From contig NZ_SLUQ01000002.1 in the NCBI RefSeq assembly GCF_004345245.1, positions 124,001 to 188,000 on the forward strand: a DNA stretch of 64,000 nucleotides, given 5' to 3'. Below are positions 45,349 to 54,269 of the stretch, in pieces. Position numbers and translations under genes: made by a program. The DNA comes from Rhizobium sp. BK251. Its GTDB lineage: Bacteria > Pseudomonadota > Alphaproteobacteria > Rhizobiales > Rhizobiaceae. Position 1 is the stretch's first letter, and every line of letters begins with the position of its first letter. Below the pieces are notes generated by a model. It did no database searches, was not told the origin of the DNA, and saw only the letters and a list, made by a program, of their open reading frames with translations.

Positions 45349-46165
45349 GCTGCTTCTTTCGGCCGAGGAGCTTTTGATCTCCTTCCCGTCTGATGCCGGC
45401 CGCACCGCCGCCGTCGATGGTATTTCCTTTTCCATTGGCCGCGAGGTCCTGGCGCTCGTCGGCGAATCCGGTTCCGGCAAGTCGATGACGGGGCGGGCGC
45501 TCATGGGCCTCTTGCCGCGCGGCGCGGAGATGCGGGCCAAACGCCTGGTCTTTGACGGGCAGGATCTGCGCGCAATTTCGGCGTCCGGGTGGAACGCACT
45601 GCGTGGGACGGGCATGGGACTTATCCTCCAGGACCCGAGATATTCGCTGAACCCGGCGCACCGGGTCGGCCGGCAGGTGGAGGAGGCGCTGCTCCTGCAC
45701 ACCAGACTTTCAAGCGCGGAGCGCCGGGAGCGGGCGCTCGACATGCTGGACAAAGTTGGGCTGCCGGATCCAAAGCGCGTTTACGCGAGCTATCCCGCGG
45801 CGCTCTCGGGCGGCATGGGGCAGCGCGTCATGATTGCTGCAATGCTCATCAACCGGCCGAAGCTTCTGATTGCCGACGAGCCGACCTCGGCTCTCGATCG
45901 CGACCTCCAGGATCAGATCCTGACGCTGCTACGCTCACTGACAGAGGAGTTTGGCATGGGCCTGCTGCTCATCAGCCATGACCTGCAGCAGGTCGCCCGC
46001 TATGCTGACCGAGTCCTGGTGATGCGACGGGGGCGTATCGAGGAAGAGATGGCGGCGACCGATCTCTCCCAAGCTCGATCACCTTACACCCGTGCGCTAT
46101 GGGCTGCCCGGCCGTCGGCCGCGACCTATGGGACGCGCCTGCCGGTCTATGGGGGCGAACCGTGA
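45341..46165 (+). CDS. ABC transporter ATPase, DppD/NikD-like
   Basis: A 274-residue ATPase with Walker A GESGSGKSM, Q-loop region LILQDPRYSLNP, signature LSGGMGQRV, Walker B LLIADEPTSALD and a switch His in LLISHDLQQVA. It is shorter than typical OppD/DppD (~320) and lacks most of their C-terminal extension, which makes it NikD-like in size. It overlaps the preceding and following genes by 8 and 4 nt. Confidence 0.9.
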   Translation: MGELLLSAEELLISFPSDAGRTAAVDGISFSIGREVLALVGESGSGKSMTGRALMGLLPRGAEMRAKRLVFDGQDLRAISASGWNALRGTGMGLILQDPRYSLNPAHRVGRQVEEALLLHTRLSSAERRERALDMLDKVGLPDPKRVYASYPAALSGGMGQRVMIAAMLINRPKLLIADEPTSALDRDLQDQILTLLRSLTEEFGMGLLLISHDLQQVARYADRVLVMRRGRIEEEMAATDLSQARSPYTRALWAARPSAATYGTRLPVYGGEP

Positions 46166-46866
46166 GCGCGCTGTCCGTAAAAGATCTCTCCGTCACCTTC
46201 CAGGGCGGCTCCAAAGGCTTTACCGCGGTGCGCGGCGTGAGCTTCGAGGTTGCCGCTGGCGAGACATTTGGGCTGATCGGACCCTCCGGCTGCGGCAAGA
46301 CGACGGTGCTGCGCGCCATTGCAGGGCTCAATACGAACTGGCAGGGCGAGATTTCCGTTTCCGGCGCGCAATTGGTACCCGGCCAAAAGATCGTCGGTTC
46401 CATGCGGGAAGACATTCAGATGGTCTTCCAGGATCCATATTCGTCGCTGCATCCTCGTCACCATATCGCACGAATTCTCGGCGAGCCGCTGTCGATCCGA
46501 CGCATACCGAATGTCACAGAGCGTGTGCATGCCGCGCTCGACCAGGTAGGCCTGCAGGCAGCCGTTGCACAGCGCTATCCGCACCAACTCTCCGGCGGAC
46601 AGCGCCAGCGTGTGGCGATTGCGCGAGCTTTGCTGCTGAAACCCAGCTTTCTGCTTCTGGACGAGCCGACTTCGGCACTCGATGTTTCGGTGCAGGCGGG
46701 AATCCTTAACCTGCTGAACGATCTGAAGGCCTCGCATGGCATGACCTTCATCTTGGTCAGCCACGATCCCGGCGTCGTTGCCCATATGTGCGATCGAGTG
46801 GCCATGATGGCGAAGGGCTCGGTCGAGCACATACTCGACCGTACTGCCTTGTCACTTCAGGCATAG
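46162..46866 (+). CDS. ABC transporter ATPase, DppF/NikE-like
   Basis: About 234 residues from a GTG at 46162 that overlaps the previous stop. Walker A is GPSGCGKTT, followed by VFQDPYSSLHPRH, signature LSGGQRQRVAIARA and Walker B LLLDEPTSALD, with His in LVSHDPGVV. Like its partner, it is short for an OppF/DppF protein. It ends the operon. Confidence 0.9.
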   Translation: MSALSVKDLSVTFQGGSKGFTAVRGVSFEVAAGETFGLIGPSGCGKTTVLRAIAGLNTNWQGEISVSGAQLVPGQKIVGSMREDIQMVFQDPYSSLHPRHHIARILGEPLSIRRIPNVTERVHAALDQVGLQAAVAQRYPHQLSGGQRQRVAIARALLLKPSFLLLDEPTSALDVSVQAGILNLLNDLKASHGMTFILVSHDPGVVAHMCDRVAMMAKGSVEHILDRTALSLQA

Positions 46867-47063
46867 CCGGCGGATCGTTATTTTAGGCGATACGAAATCT
46901 ATCCATCCGGTTATCGGCGAAAAAAGAGAAGCAAATTGTCCGGACTCTTCGAACTTGGCACTTTTATATCTCTATCATTTCTATCGATTTTAAGATGATG
47001 GAATTCTCTTCCTCGGATCGTCCGCCGGAAGACGTCTAGGGATCCATAGCCGGAGAGAGGGAC

Positions 47064-48068
47064 ATGAAGATAGACCGTCGCCACCTGCTGGCCGCTGCCG
47101 CCGCCGCAGCATTCAGCCTCACCGCCAGCTTCGCCCATGCGGCCGAGGTTACCGTCAACATCGGCTACCAGCCGATCGTAGAGCCATCGCGCGTGCCGCA
47201 GGCAGATGGCACCTACGAGAAGCAAACGGGCGCCAAGATCAACTGGCAGAAATGTGACTCGGGCGCTGATGTCATCGCCGCGATTGCCTCCGGCTCGATC
47301 GACATCGGCTACGTCGGCTCGTCACCGCTTGCCGCCGGCGCCAGCCGCGAACTGCCGATCGAGACGATCTATGTCGTCGGCCTCATCAGCGAGGCGGAAG
47401 CATTGGCCGTCAAGAACATCGACAAGCCGGAGGATCTCAAGGGCAAGAAGATAGCAACGCCCTTCGTTTCGACCGCGCACTACAGCCTTTTGACGGCGCT
47501 GAAGCACTGGAATGTCGATCCGAAGTCGCTGCAGATCCTTAACCTGCGGCCGCCGGAAATTGCGGCTGCCTGGGAGCGTGGCGATATCGACGGCGCCTAT
47601 GTCTGGGATCCGGTGCTCGCCCAACTGAAGAAGAGCGGCACGGTTCTCGCCACTTCGGCCGATGTGGCGAAATGGGGCGGCCCGACTTTCGATGCCTGGA
47701 TCGTCAGCAAGACGTTCGCCTCCAAGCATCCCGAAATCGTGACCGGCTTCGTCAAGGTCACCGGCGCTGCCTACGATGCTTATCGCAAGGATCCGGCATC
47801 CTGGAACGCGCAGTCGCCGGAGGCGGAGAAGATCGCCAAGCTGACAGGCGCCAAGGTGGAGGAAGTGCCGGAGCTGCTGAAAGGCTACTACTTCCCGACG
47901 CTCAAGGAACAGGCTTCGGCCGAACTCCTTGGTGGCGCCACGACCAAGGCGGTTGCCCAGACCTCCGCATTCTTGCTGGAACAGGGGAAGATCCCGGCTG
48001 TCCTTAGCGACTACAGCCCATATGTTTCCGATCGCTGGGTCAAGGAGGCCGAGAAGGCCGGTCTTTAA
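47064..48068 (+). CDS. tauA: Taurine ABC transporter substrate-binding protein
   Basis: A 334-residue protein with a signal peptide (HLLAAAAAAAFSLTASFAHA, cleavage before AEVT) and a TauA-type body: VNIGYQPIVEPSRVPQADG, INWQKCDSGADVIAAIASGS and LRPPEIAAAWERGDIDGAYV. TauA binds taurine or related alkanesulfonates in the periplasm. A GGAGAGAGG site precedes the ATG. It heads a tauABC operon. No tauD dioxygenase or taurine-pyruvate aminotransferase gene is in the window, so the degradation route is elsewhere. Confidence 0.88.
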   Translation: MKIDRRHLLAAAAAAAFSLTASFAHAAEVTVNIGYQPIVEPSRVPQADGTYEKQTGAKINWQKCDSGADVIAAIASGSIDIGYVGSSPLAAGASRELPIETIYVVGLISEAEALAVKNIDKPEDLKGKKIATPFVSTAHYSLLTALKHWNVDPKSLQILNLRPPEIAAAWERGDIDGAYVWDPVLAQLKKSGTVLATSADVAKWGGPTFDAWIVSKTFASKHPEIVTGFVKVTGAAYDAYRKDPASWNAQSPEAEKIAKLTGAKVEEVPELLKGYYFPTLKEQASAELLGGATTKAVAQTSAFLLEQGKIPAVLSDYSPYVSDRWVKEAEKAGL

Positions 48069-48080
48069 TCCTCCCAAGGT

Positions 48081-48116
48081 CCCGGTGCGGCAGTTCTTCT
48101 GCCGCACCGGGTTTTT
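48081..48116 (+). terminator. Rho-independent terminator/attenuator between tauA and tauB
   Basis: The arms CCCGGTGCGGCAG (48081-48093) and CTGCCGCACCGGG (48099-48111) are perfectly complementary over 13 bp with a 5-nt loop, followed by TTTTT. It lies 13 nt after the tauA stop and 20 nt before the tauB start. Partial termination here would keep tauA mRNA in excess of tauBC. Confidence 0.85.
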
Positions 48117-48135
48117 GCATGAACAGGCGTCGCCC

Positions 48136-48930
48136 ATGAGCATTCTTTCACTGCAATCCCTGTCGCTCGACTATGCCGATGCCCGCGGCGGCACGGCAAG
48201 ACGCGTGCTCGACGGGATAAACCTGCACATCGCATCCGACGAGTTCGTGGTGGTGATCGGGCGATCCGGCTCGGGCAAGACCAGCCTTCTCAATCTGGCG
48301 GCGGGCTTCACCCAGCCGAGCGAAGGCCGCGTCCTCGTCGACGGCAGGGACATCGATGGCCCCGGCGCCGACCGCGCTGTCGTCTTCCAGGACGACGCCC
48401 TCTATCCATGGCTCAATGCCGCCGACAACATCGCCTTTCCGCTCAAGCTCCGCGGGCTACCGAAAGCCGAACGGCTCCAGCGCGCTGAAGAACTATTGGT
48501 CAAGGTCGGGCTGGAAGGTGCCGGTCGAAAGAACATCTGCGAGCTGTCGGGCGGCATGCGCCAGCGCGTCGGCATCGCCCGTGCGCTCGCCTCCGATCCG
48601 CGCTTCCTGTTGCTCGACGAGCCGCTGGGTGCGCTCGACGCTCTGACGCGCGCGCGCATGCAGCTGTTTCTGCTTGATGTCTGGTCGCGGAGCGGCACCG
48701 GGGCGTTGCTGATTACCCACAGCATAGACGAGGCCTTGCTTCTGGCGACCCGCATCATCGTGCTGGCGCCGGCTCCGGGACGAGTCATTGCCGATATCCC
48801 GGCCGAGTTCGGTCAAGCATTGCTCGGTGGTCGAAGCGCGAAGGATGTGAAGGCGCTTGCAGGCTTCAAGAGCCTGCATGACGAATTGACGGCGCTGATC
48901 CATGCCGACGACGAGGAGATCGCGGCATGA
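48136..48930 (+). CDS. tauB: Taurine ABC transporter ATPase
   Basis: A 264-residue ATPase starting at the ATG at 48136; the frame is open further upstream, but that part overlaps tauA and the terminator. Walker A is GRSGSGKTS, the Q-loop reads VVFQDDALYPWLNAADN as in TauB/SsuB, the signature is LSGGMRQRVGIARALA, and Walker B is LLLDEPLGALD. It overlaps tauC by 4 nt. Confidence 0.9.
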   Translation: MSILSLQSLSLDYADARGGTARRVLDGINLHIASDEFVVVIGRSGSGKTSLLNLAAGFTQPSEGRVLVDGRDIDGPGADRAVVFQDDALYPWLNAADNIAFPLKLRGLPKAERLQRAEELLVKVGLEGAGRKNICELSGGMRQRVGIARALASDPRFLLLDEPLGALDALTRARMQLFLLDVWSRSGTGALLITHSIDEALLLATRIIVLAPAPGRVIADIPAEFGQALLGGRSAKDVKALAGFKSLHDELTALIHADDEEIAA

Positions 48931-49760
48931 GCGTCGAAACCGAAATACTGCCGACAGCAATGCCCGGGCAACCGGTTGCTGAGGTCCGCGCGAAGCGGCG
49001 TGGCACGCTGGCGATTTCGCTCCTGACGGTTGCGGTCATCATCACCGCCTGGAGCCTGGCCTCAGCCTATGGGGCAGTGTCTCCGGTATTCCTGCCTTCG
49101 CCGCTCGTGGTCGCGAGGTCCCTCTACAATGTAGCGGTCAACGGCTTCGTCGATTCAACGCTGGCAGAGCACACGCTGGCGAGCCTCCTGCGCATCTTCG
49201 CGGCGCTCACCGCCTCGCTTGCGATTGGCGTACCCGCAGGGCTCGCACTCGCGACGAGCCGCGTAGGGAAGGGGATACTCGATCCGATCGTCGAGTTTCT
49301 TCGGCCGCTGCCTCCGCTTGCCTATCTGCCGCTGATCATCATCTGGGTCGGCATCGGCGAAGCTTCGAAAATTACCGTCATATCTCTCGCCATGCTGCCG
49401 CCCATCATCCTCTCGACCGCGGCCGGCGTCAAATCCGTGCCCGCGGATTTCATCAATGCCGCACGATCCTTCGGGGCCACGCGCTGGCAGGTGCTTGGCC
49501 GTGTCATCCTGCCAAGTACGGTTCCTTCGATCCTGACGGGAACCCGCATTGCATTGGGCGCCGGCTGGTCGACGCTGGTGGCGGCCGAACTCGTCGCAGC
49601 AAGCCAGGGGCTCGGCTTCATGATCCAGTCCGCGGCGCAATTCCTTGTCACCGATATCGTCATCGGCGGGATCATCGTCATAGCGGCAATCGCTTTCCTT
49701 CTGGAAATCCTCGCGCGCTTGATCGAGCGAATCTTCGTACCGTGGTCCGCCCACCGCTGA
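48927..49760 (+). CDS. tauC: Taurine ABC transporter permease
   Basis: A 277-residue permease with six spans. The SsuC/TauC core shows VEFLRPLPPLAYLPLIIIWV, the ATPase-contact loop INAARSFGATRWQVLGRVIL, and GWSTLVAAELVAASQGLGFM. It completes the tauABC importer. Confidence 0.92.
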   Translation: MSVETEILPTAMPGQPVAEVRAKRRGTLAISLLTVAVIITAWSLASAYGAVSPVFLPSPLVVARSLYNVAVNGFVDSTLAEHTLASLLRIFAALTASLAIGVPAGLALATSRVGKGILDPIVEFLRPLPPLAYLPLIIIWVGIGEASKITVISLAMLPPIILSTAAGVKSVPADFINAARSFGATRWQVLGRVILPSTVPSILTGTRIALGAGWSTLVAAELVAASQGLGFMIQSAAQFLVTDIVIGGIIVIAAIAFLLEILARLIERIFVPWSAHR

Positions 49761-49798
49761 GCCGAACGAGGCGAGCGCGCGCGACCACTTGTACTCAC

Positions 49799-50212
49799 TC
49801 AGTTCGCACTGACGTCGAATTCCGGATCGACAGGGATCTGCATTGCCGTCACCAGATGGTTTGTCTGACCCGCAAGACCGATGACCGCGAGGAGCTCGGC
49901 ATGCTGCGCCTCCGTCATGCCCCGCGCCCTCGCTGCGGCCGTGTGGGAATGGACGCAGTAGGAGCAGCCGTTGGCGGTGGAGACAGCGATGTAGACCATC
50001 TCGCGTACCAGCGGATCGAGCGCGCCTTCGACGGTCATCACGGCCTTCAGCCCCTCCCAGGTGCGCTTCAGAAGAGCCGGATCATTGGCGAGGCCGCGCC
50101 AGAAATTGTTGATAAACTCGGATTTGCGCGTGGCGCGGATATCGTCGAATACAGCCTTGACGGCGGGAATGGCGTCGGCCTCCCGGTCAGTTAGAAGCTT
50201 TACGGTCGACAT
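49799..50212 (-). CDS. AhpD-like carboxymuconolactone decarboxylase family protein
   Basis: About 137 residues from the ATG at 50212, preceded by GGGAGAGA; a further in-frame ATG at 50230 is less likely. The family core is [24 protein letters not shown], with the AhpD-type CxxC and following His, and an upstream Glu, the peroxidase/reductase active-site pattern. Such proteins act as alkylhydroperoxidases or reductants of peroxiredoxins; the physiological partner is unknown. A large palindrome lies just upstream. Confidence 0.85.
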   Translation of the reverse strand: MSTVKLLTDREADAIPAVKAVFDDIRATRKSEFINNFWRGLANDPALLKRTWEGLKAVMTVEGALDPLVREMVYIAVSTANGCSYCVHSHTAAARARGMTEAQHAELLAVIGLAGQTNHLVTAMQIPVDPEFDVSAN

Positions 50213-50256
50213 GGTTTCTCTCCCTTGCATTGGAGCCGATCAATGGACGGCGGCAA

Positions 50257-50317
50257 TCTTTGTCACCATATAAGCGCGAATTTGCACGTGCGATTCACGC
50301 TTATATGGTGACAAAGA
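50257..50317. repeat. 61-nt palindrome with perfect 20-bp arms
   Basis: The left arm 50257-50276 (begins TCTTTGTCACC) is the exact reverse complement of 50298-50317 (ends GGTGACAAAGA). The 21-nt centre itself contains GCACGTGC and flanking GAAT/ATTC, so the whole element is an imperfect 61-nt palindrome. It lies between the AhpD-like gene start (minus) and the 3' end of tRNA-Arg (minus). No T-tract follows on either strand, so it is not a classical terminator. Confidence 0.85.
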
Positions 50318-50329
50318 AATGGGGAAGAA

Positions 50330-50406
50330 TGGCGCACCCGACAGGATTCGAACCTGTGACCTTTGGAATCGGAATCCAACACTCTATCCAGCTGAGCTAC
50401 GGGTGC
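50330..50406 (-). tRNA. tRNA-Arg (CCG)
   Basis: On the minus strand the acceptor GCACCCG (5' end at 50406) pairs with CGGGTGC, followed by discriminator G and an encoded CCA ending at 50330. D-arm GCTCAGCTGGATAGAGT, anticodon stem TTGGA/TCCAA with loop TTCCGAT (anticodon CCG, reading CGG), and T-arm ACAGGTTCGAATCCTGT are all present. Length is 77 nt including CCA. Confidence 0.95.
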
Positions 50407-50439
50407 ATGCCTGGGGCGGGTTGAATCGCCCTGATCCGA

Positions 50440-50576
50440 TGGCTGGTTCTTAACCCAGGTGCGCGGCGTCTTCAATGCGGAAAATGCACGAAGGGCGATC
50501 CGCGCCGAGAAATACGAAAGGCCGCGGCGTTGCGATTCCACGGCCTCTCCTTAGCGGGGGCAAATGCCCCGTTTTT
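50440..50576 (+). ncRNA. Candidate small RNA ending in a rho-independent terminator
   Basis: On the plus strand an intrinsic terminator (GGGGC-AAAT-GCCCC at 50557-50570, then GTTTTT) has no plus-strand gene upstream to terminate, because the tRNA is on the other strand. Just before it is a second hairpin, AGGCCG...CGGCCT (50519-50524 and 50541-50546). The 5' end is not defined. This is only suggestive of a small RNA. Confidence 0.3.
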
Positions 50577-50612
50577 CGTCCATCTTACCGCAATGCCAAC
50601 ACGGAGCCTGGA

Positions 50613-50633
50613 AGCGGCCATCGCATGGCCGCT
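50613..50633 (-). terminator. Hairpin after the sugar-ABC ATPase gene
   Basis: AGCGGCCAT (50613-50621) and ATGGCCGCT (50625-50633) pair perfectly with a 3-nt loop, 7 nt beyond the stop of the minus-strand ATPase gene. No long T-tract follows on the minus strand. Confidence 0.5.
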
Positions 50634-50640
50634 CGGACCG

Positions 50641-51423
50641 TCAGGCCTGCATCGCGCCGGGCCCGGGGATGGCCTTGGGCGGTACCTTGCCGAGGATGAT
50701 CATGCCGAGGACTTCGTCCTTGGTCACATCCTCGGTGCGGGCATGGCCGACAACCTGGCCGTTCTTCATCACCGAAACGCGGTCGGCGAGGTCGAAGACG
50801 TCGTGGATGTCGTGGCTGATCAGGAAGATGCCGATGCCTTCGCGCTTCAGCTGCTTGATAAGCTCGCCGACCTGAGCCGTCTCTTGTGGGCCAAGTGCGG
50901 CGGTCGGCTCGTCCATGATCAGGATGCGCGCGTTGAAGAGGATCGCGCGTGCGATCGCCACCGACTGCCGCTGGCCGCCCGAAAGCGCCTTCACCGGCTC
51001 CTTGAAGCGCTTGAAGTTGGGATTCAGGCGCCCCATCACCTCGCGCGCGGAAGCCTCCATGGCGACATCGTCGAGCGTGCCCCATTTCGTGCGGATCTCG
51101 CGGCCGAGATAGAGGTTTGCGGCGGCGTCGACATTGTCGGCAACAGCGAGCGTCTGGTAGATCGTCTCGATACCGTATTTCTTGGCGTCGCGCGGATTTC
51201 GGATGTCCGCCGATTCGCCGTTGATCAGGATGTCGCCGCTGTCGCGCTTGTAGGCGCCGGAGAGGATCTTGATGAGGGTCGACTTGCCTGCGCCGTTGTG
51301 GCCGAGGAGCGCGACGACCTCGCCCGGAAAGAGGTCGACGGAAGCGTTGTCGACGGCATGGATGCCCCCGAAGGAGATGGAAATATTCTTCATTTCCACA
51401 AGGGGAGTGCGTTGATCAGTCAT
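50641..51423 (-). CDS. Sugar ABC transporter ATPase, xylose type, single-domain
   Basis: A 260-residue ATPase with one nucleotide-binding domain: Walker [10 protein letters not shown], signature [17 protein letters not shown], Walker [13 protein letters not shown], His in [11 protein letters not shown]. Most E. coli-type XylG/RbsA proteins carry two domains (~500 residues), so this is the half-length form known from rhizobial sugar importers. It lies 14 nt after the permease gene on the same strand. With the permease and SBP it forms an importer, probably for xylose or a related pentose; that assignment rests on permease and SBP resemblance and is not certain. Confidence 0.85.
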   Translation of the reverse strand: MTDQRTPLVEMKNISISFGGIHAVDNASVDLFPGEVVALLGHNGAGKSTLIKILSGAYKRDSGDILINGESADIRNPRDAKKYGIETIYQTLAVADNVDAAANLYLGREIRTKWGTLDDVAMEASAREVMGRLNPNFKRFKEPVKALSGGQRQSVAIARAILFNARILIMDEPTAALGPQETAQVGELIKQLKREGIGIFLISHDIHDVFDLADRVSVMKNGQVVGHARTEDVTKDEVLGMIILGKVPPKAIPGPGAMQA

Positions 51424-51437
51424 TGTTCGAACTCCTC

Positions 51438-52751
51438 TTACTTGGCACGCGAGCGGTAGACCGTGTCCAGCCAGACCGCGATGACGAGAACGGCGCCGAC
51501 GACGATCCTCTGCAGCGGCGAATCGATGCCGAGCAGCACCATGCCGGATTGCAGCGACTGCATGACGAGCGCACCGAGCATGGCGCCGGCAATCGTTCCG
51601 GTGCCGCCCGCAAGGGACGTGCCGCCGATAACGGCCGCGGCGATCGTGTAGAGCTCGTCGAGCTCGCCCTGGGCGTTGGTGGCTGCATTGAGGCGGGCAG
51701 TCGAAATTGCCGCCGCGATGGCACAGAGAACGCCCATCAGCGCGAAGATGCGCACGGTGACCCAGCGGGTCTTGATGCCGGCGAGTTCCGCCGCTTCAGG
51801 ATTTCCACCGATTGCGAAGACGTATCTGCCGAAGCGCAGGCGCGTTGCGATGAAGGTCACGATGGCGCCGACCATGACGGCGATCAGCACGGGTACGGCG
51901 ATGCCATAGGGGATCTGCAGACCGGCCTCGGGCCATGCGATGCTGTTGGCCTCGGCATATCGTTTCGCGATGTTCGTCGGCCAGTAGTAATTGTTGGCAA
52001 TCGCGATCGCGCCGAGGACGAGGAAGCAGCCGAGGGCGGAAAGGAAATATTCGGCCCAGAGGGGACGGCGCGGAAAGCCGAAGCGTTTGCGCTGGCGCCG
52101 GGAGTTTATGATGCTGGCGACGATGGCCAGGCAGGCAATGATGCCGACGATCCAGCTCCATGTGGCGCCGATCGAGCCCTCCGTGCCGCCGCCCATGATG
52201 CGGAAATTGACATCCATCGGGGCGACCGTCTGGCCGCTTGTGACGAACCATGTCGCGCCGCGCCAGACGAGCAGCCCGCCGAGGGTGACGATGAAGGAGG
52301 GGACGTTGAGGAACGCGATGATCATGCCGTGCAGCGTGCCGATGAGGCCGCCGACGATCAGGCCGACGATCAGCGTGATGATCCATGTCGCCGGATTGTC
52401 GAAGCCGAGATACTGCGGCAGGATCTGCGCCTGCGTGACGCCCATGATCATGCCGCAGAAGCCGAGCACGGAGCCGACCGACAGATCGATGTTGCGGGTG
52501 ACGATGATGAGCACCATGCCGGTCGCCATGACGGCGACATAGGCGGTTTGAACCGACAGGTTCCAGAGGTTGCGCGGGGTCAGGAAGAGCCCGCCGGTCA
52601 TGATCTGGAAGCCGAGCCAGATGATCAGCAGCGCGCCGATCATGCCGAGAAGCCTGGTGTCGATCTCGGTCGCGCGGAAGAAGCGCGTCACCAGATTAGC
52701 TTCGGCGTCGCGCGGTCCCTTTGACGTTGTGGAGTGTAGCGTTTCGGCCAT
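51438..52751 (-). CDS. Sugar ABC transporter permease, XylH-like
   Basis: A 437-residue membrane protein, longer than RbsC (~320). The BPD_transp_2 core shows [40 protein letters not shown] and [21 protein letters not shown] soluble, basic insert ([17 protein letters not shown]) lies mid-protein, as in XylH and GguB. It lies between the SBP and ATPase genes. The 264 nt between it and the SBP gene contain a stem-loop. Confidence 0.88.
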   Translation of the reverse strand: MAETLHSTTSKGPRDAEANLVTRFFRATEIDTRLLGMIGALLIIWLGFQIMTGGLFLTPRNLWNLSVQTAYVAVMATGMVLIIVTRNIDLSVGSVLGFCGMIMGVTQAQILPQYLGFDNPATWIITLIVGLIVGGLIGTLHGMIIAFLNVPSFIVTLGGLLVWRGATWFVTSGQTVAPMDVNFRIMGGGTEGSIGATWSWIVGIIACLAIVASIINSRRQRKRFGFPRRPLWAEYFLSALGCFLVLGAIAIANNYYWPTNIAKRYAEANSIAWPEAGLQIPYGIAVPVLIAVMVGAIVTFIATRLRFGRYVFAIGGNPEAAELAGIKTRWVTVRIFALMGVLCAIAAAISTARLNAATNAQGELDELYTIAAAVIGGTSLAGGTGTIAGAMLGALVMQSLQSGMVLLGIDSPLQRIVVGAVLVIAVWLDTVYRSRAK

Positions 52752-52960
52752 GGGTTTGCCGTTCCCCCATCTGTTGGGCAGGCGCCTCGGCTGGCCGTGA
52801 GGCCGCGTCCGGCGTCTGTCGCCCCGTTCTTCAGTTTTACCGTCGCGCGATTTCCGGGATGCGGCCGATTATGAGTCTCGGCGTGCCTCCGGCAGGGAAT
52901 CTGGGCGCCCGACGGTGCGGTAGGCGGAAGAGGGCATCGCCCGATGGCCCCATCCGCATC

Positions 52961-52991
52961 CGGCGCCGCAACGGTTGTCGTTGCGGCGCCG
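52961..52991 (-). terminator. Intercistronic stem-loop between sugar SBP and permease genes
   Basis: A perfect 13-bp stem (arms 52961-52973 and 52979-52991; CGGCGCCGCAACG and its complement) with a 5-nt loop lies 25 nt beyond the SBP stop. No T-tract follows on the minus strand, so it more likely stabilises the SBP mRNA 3' end or attenuates than fully terminates. Confidence 0.65.
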
Positions 52992-53015
52992 AAATTCAGG
53001 CTTGCCCGAATGGCG

Positions 53016-54056
53016 TTAGTTGCAGGCTGCGACCGAGCCGGCCTTCACGCCCTGGCAGGCTTCCGCCTTGGAGATCCAGCCTGCATCGATGACGACGTTC
53101 AGGTTGTCCTTGGTGATCGGAAGCGGCTTCAGGAAGACCGACTGCATGGCGACGCCCTTCGGGCCGCCGTTGAAGGTCTGGACGCCTTCGACCTGCTCCA
53201 TGGTCTTGCCACCGGCGAGTTCGAGCGCGATTTCTGCGGCGCGCTTGCCGAGTTCGCGGCTGTCCTTCCAGACCGATACGGTCTGCGTACCCTGGGCCAC
53301 GCGGTTCAGCGCCGCCTTGTCTGCGTCCTGACCCGAAACCGGAACGGAACCTGCGAGGCCCTGCGCATCGAGCGCAGCAATCGCGCCGCCGGCGGTGCCG
53401 TCGTTGGAAGCGACAACGGCGTCAACCTTGTTGTCGTTTGCCGTCAGGAACTGCTCCATGTTGCGCTGGGCGTTTTCCGGCTTCCAGCCGTCTGTATAGG
53501 CCTGGCCGACATCCTTGATCTTGCCGGCGTCGATGGCAGCCTTCAGCACTTCCATCTGACCGGAGAAGAGGAAGTCAGCATTCGGGTCGGAAGAAGAGCC
53601 CTTGATGAAGACGTAGTTGCCTTCCGGCTTGACCTTGAACACTTCGGAAGCCTGCAGGCGGCCCACTTCCTTGTTGTCGAAGGTGATGTAGAAGGTTGCC
53701 GGATTTTCGATCAGGCGGTCGTAGCCGACGACCGGAATGCCTTCAGCAGCTGCCTTTTCGATGGCAGGCGCGATGGCGTCAGAGTCCTGGGCCAGAACGA
53801 TGAGGGCGTTGGCGCCCTGGGAAATCAGCGATTCAACGTCGGTAAGCTGCTTTGCCGCAGAAGACTGGGCATCGGCAGAGATGTACTTTGCGCCGGCCGC
53901 TTCAAGAGCCTTCTTGATGGCAGCTTCGTCGGTCTTCCAGCGCTCTTCCTGGAAGTTCGACCAGGAAACGCCCACGACCATATCGGCAGCCATGGCAGCG
54001 GTCTGCAGCGTCACAAGGATAGCCGCGCCGGCCATCAGCTTCACAATAGCTTTCAT
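53016..54056 (-). CDS. Sugar ABC transporter substrate-binding protein, XylF-like
   Basis: About 346 residues from the ATG at 54056, which has a GGAGGA site 5 nt upstream. The signal peptide is [20 protein letters not shown], ending at AMA-AD. A periplasmic-binding-protein type 1 fold follows: [20 protein letters not shown], then [31 protein letters not shown] and [20 protein letters not shown]. The opening and the YDRLI motif resemble XylF and ChvE. A divergent ROK regulator and a palindromic operator lie directly upstream, the usual setting of a sugar-inducible importer. Confidence 0.88.
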   Translation of the reverse strand: MKAIVKLMAGAAILVTLQTAAMAADMVVGVSWSNFQEERWKTDEAAIKKALEAAGAKYISADAQSSAAKQLTDVESLISQGANALIVLAQDSDAIAPAIEKAAAEGIPVVGYDRLIENPATFYITFDNKEVGRLQASEVFKVKPEGNYVFIKGSSSDPNADFLFSGQMEVLKAAIDAGKIKDVGQAYTDGWKPENAQRNMEQFLTANDNKVDAVVASNDGTAGGAIAALDAQGLAGSVPVSGQDADKAALNRVAQGTQTVSVWKDSRELGKRAAEIALELAGGKTMEQVEGVQTFNGGPKGVAMQSVFLKPLPITKDNLNVVIDAGWISKAEACQGVKAGSVAACN

Positions 54057-54144
54057 AATTATCCTCCCGAGTGGATGCGACCGCACGTACCCAAAGCTCC
54101 CGTCGGTCGCAGCGATAGCGCTGTCGAGAAAACCGTTGGATTTT

Positions 54145-54163
54145 TTTCTCGACAGTCGAGAAA
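54145..54163. promoter_or_regulatory. Palindromic operator between the sugar importer and ROK regulator
   Basis: TTTCTCGAC-A-GTCGAGAAA is a perfect 9-1-9 inverted repeat. A further half-site CTGTCGAGAAAA lies 24 nt to the left (54121-54132). The position, between divergent SBP and ROK genes, and the symmetry fit a ROK repressor site; binding is inferred. Confidence 0.65.
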
Positions 54164-54269
54164 TTAACTGTCAGAGATTTTGAAAACTGTCAACACCGCA
54201 CTATCGGCTTAATTTCAACCGCCGAAGATGCCGGTGGCAGGGGTGGGAACAAGTCGGGGGACGGCGTTG

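Noticed and set aside
51423..52724. Plus-strand open frame (~433 codons) opposite the XylH-like permease
   Set aside because: It mirrors the hydrophobic permease as an acidic, low-complexity frame; a typical shadow.
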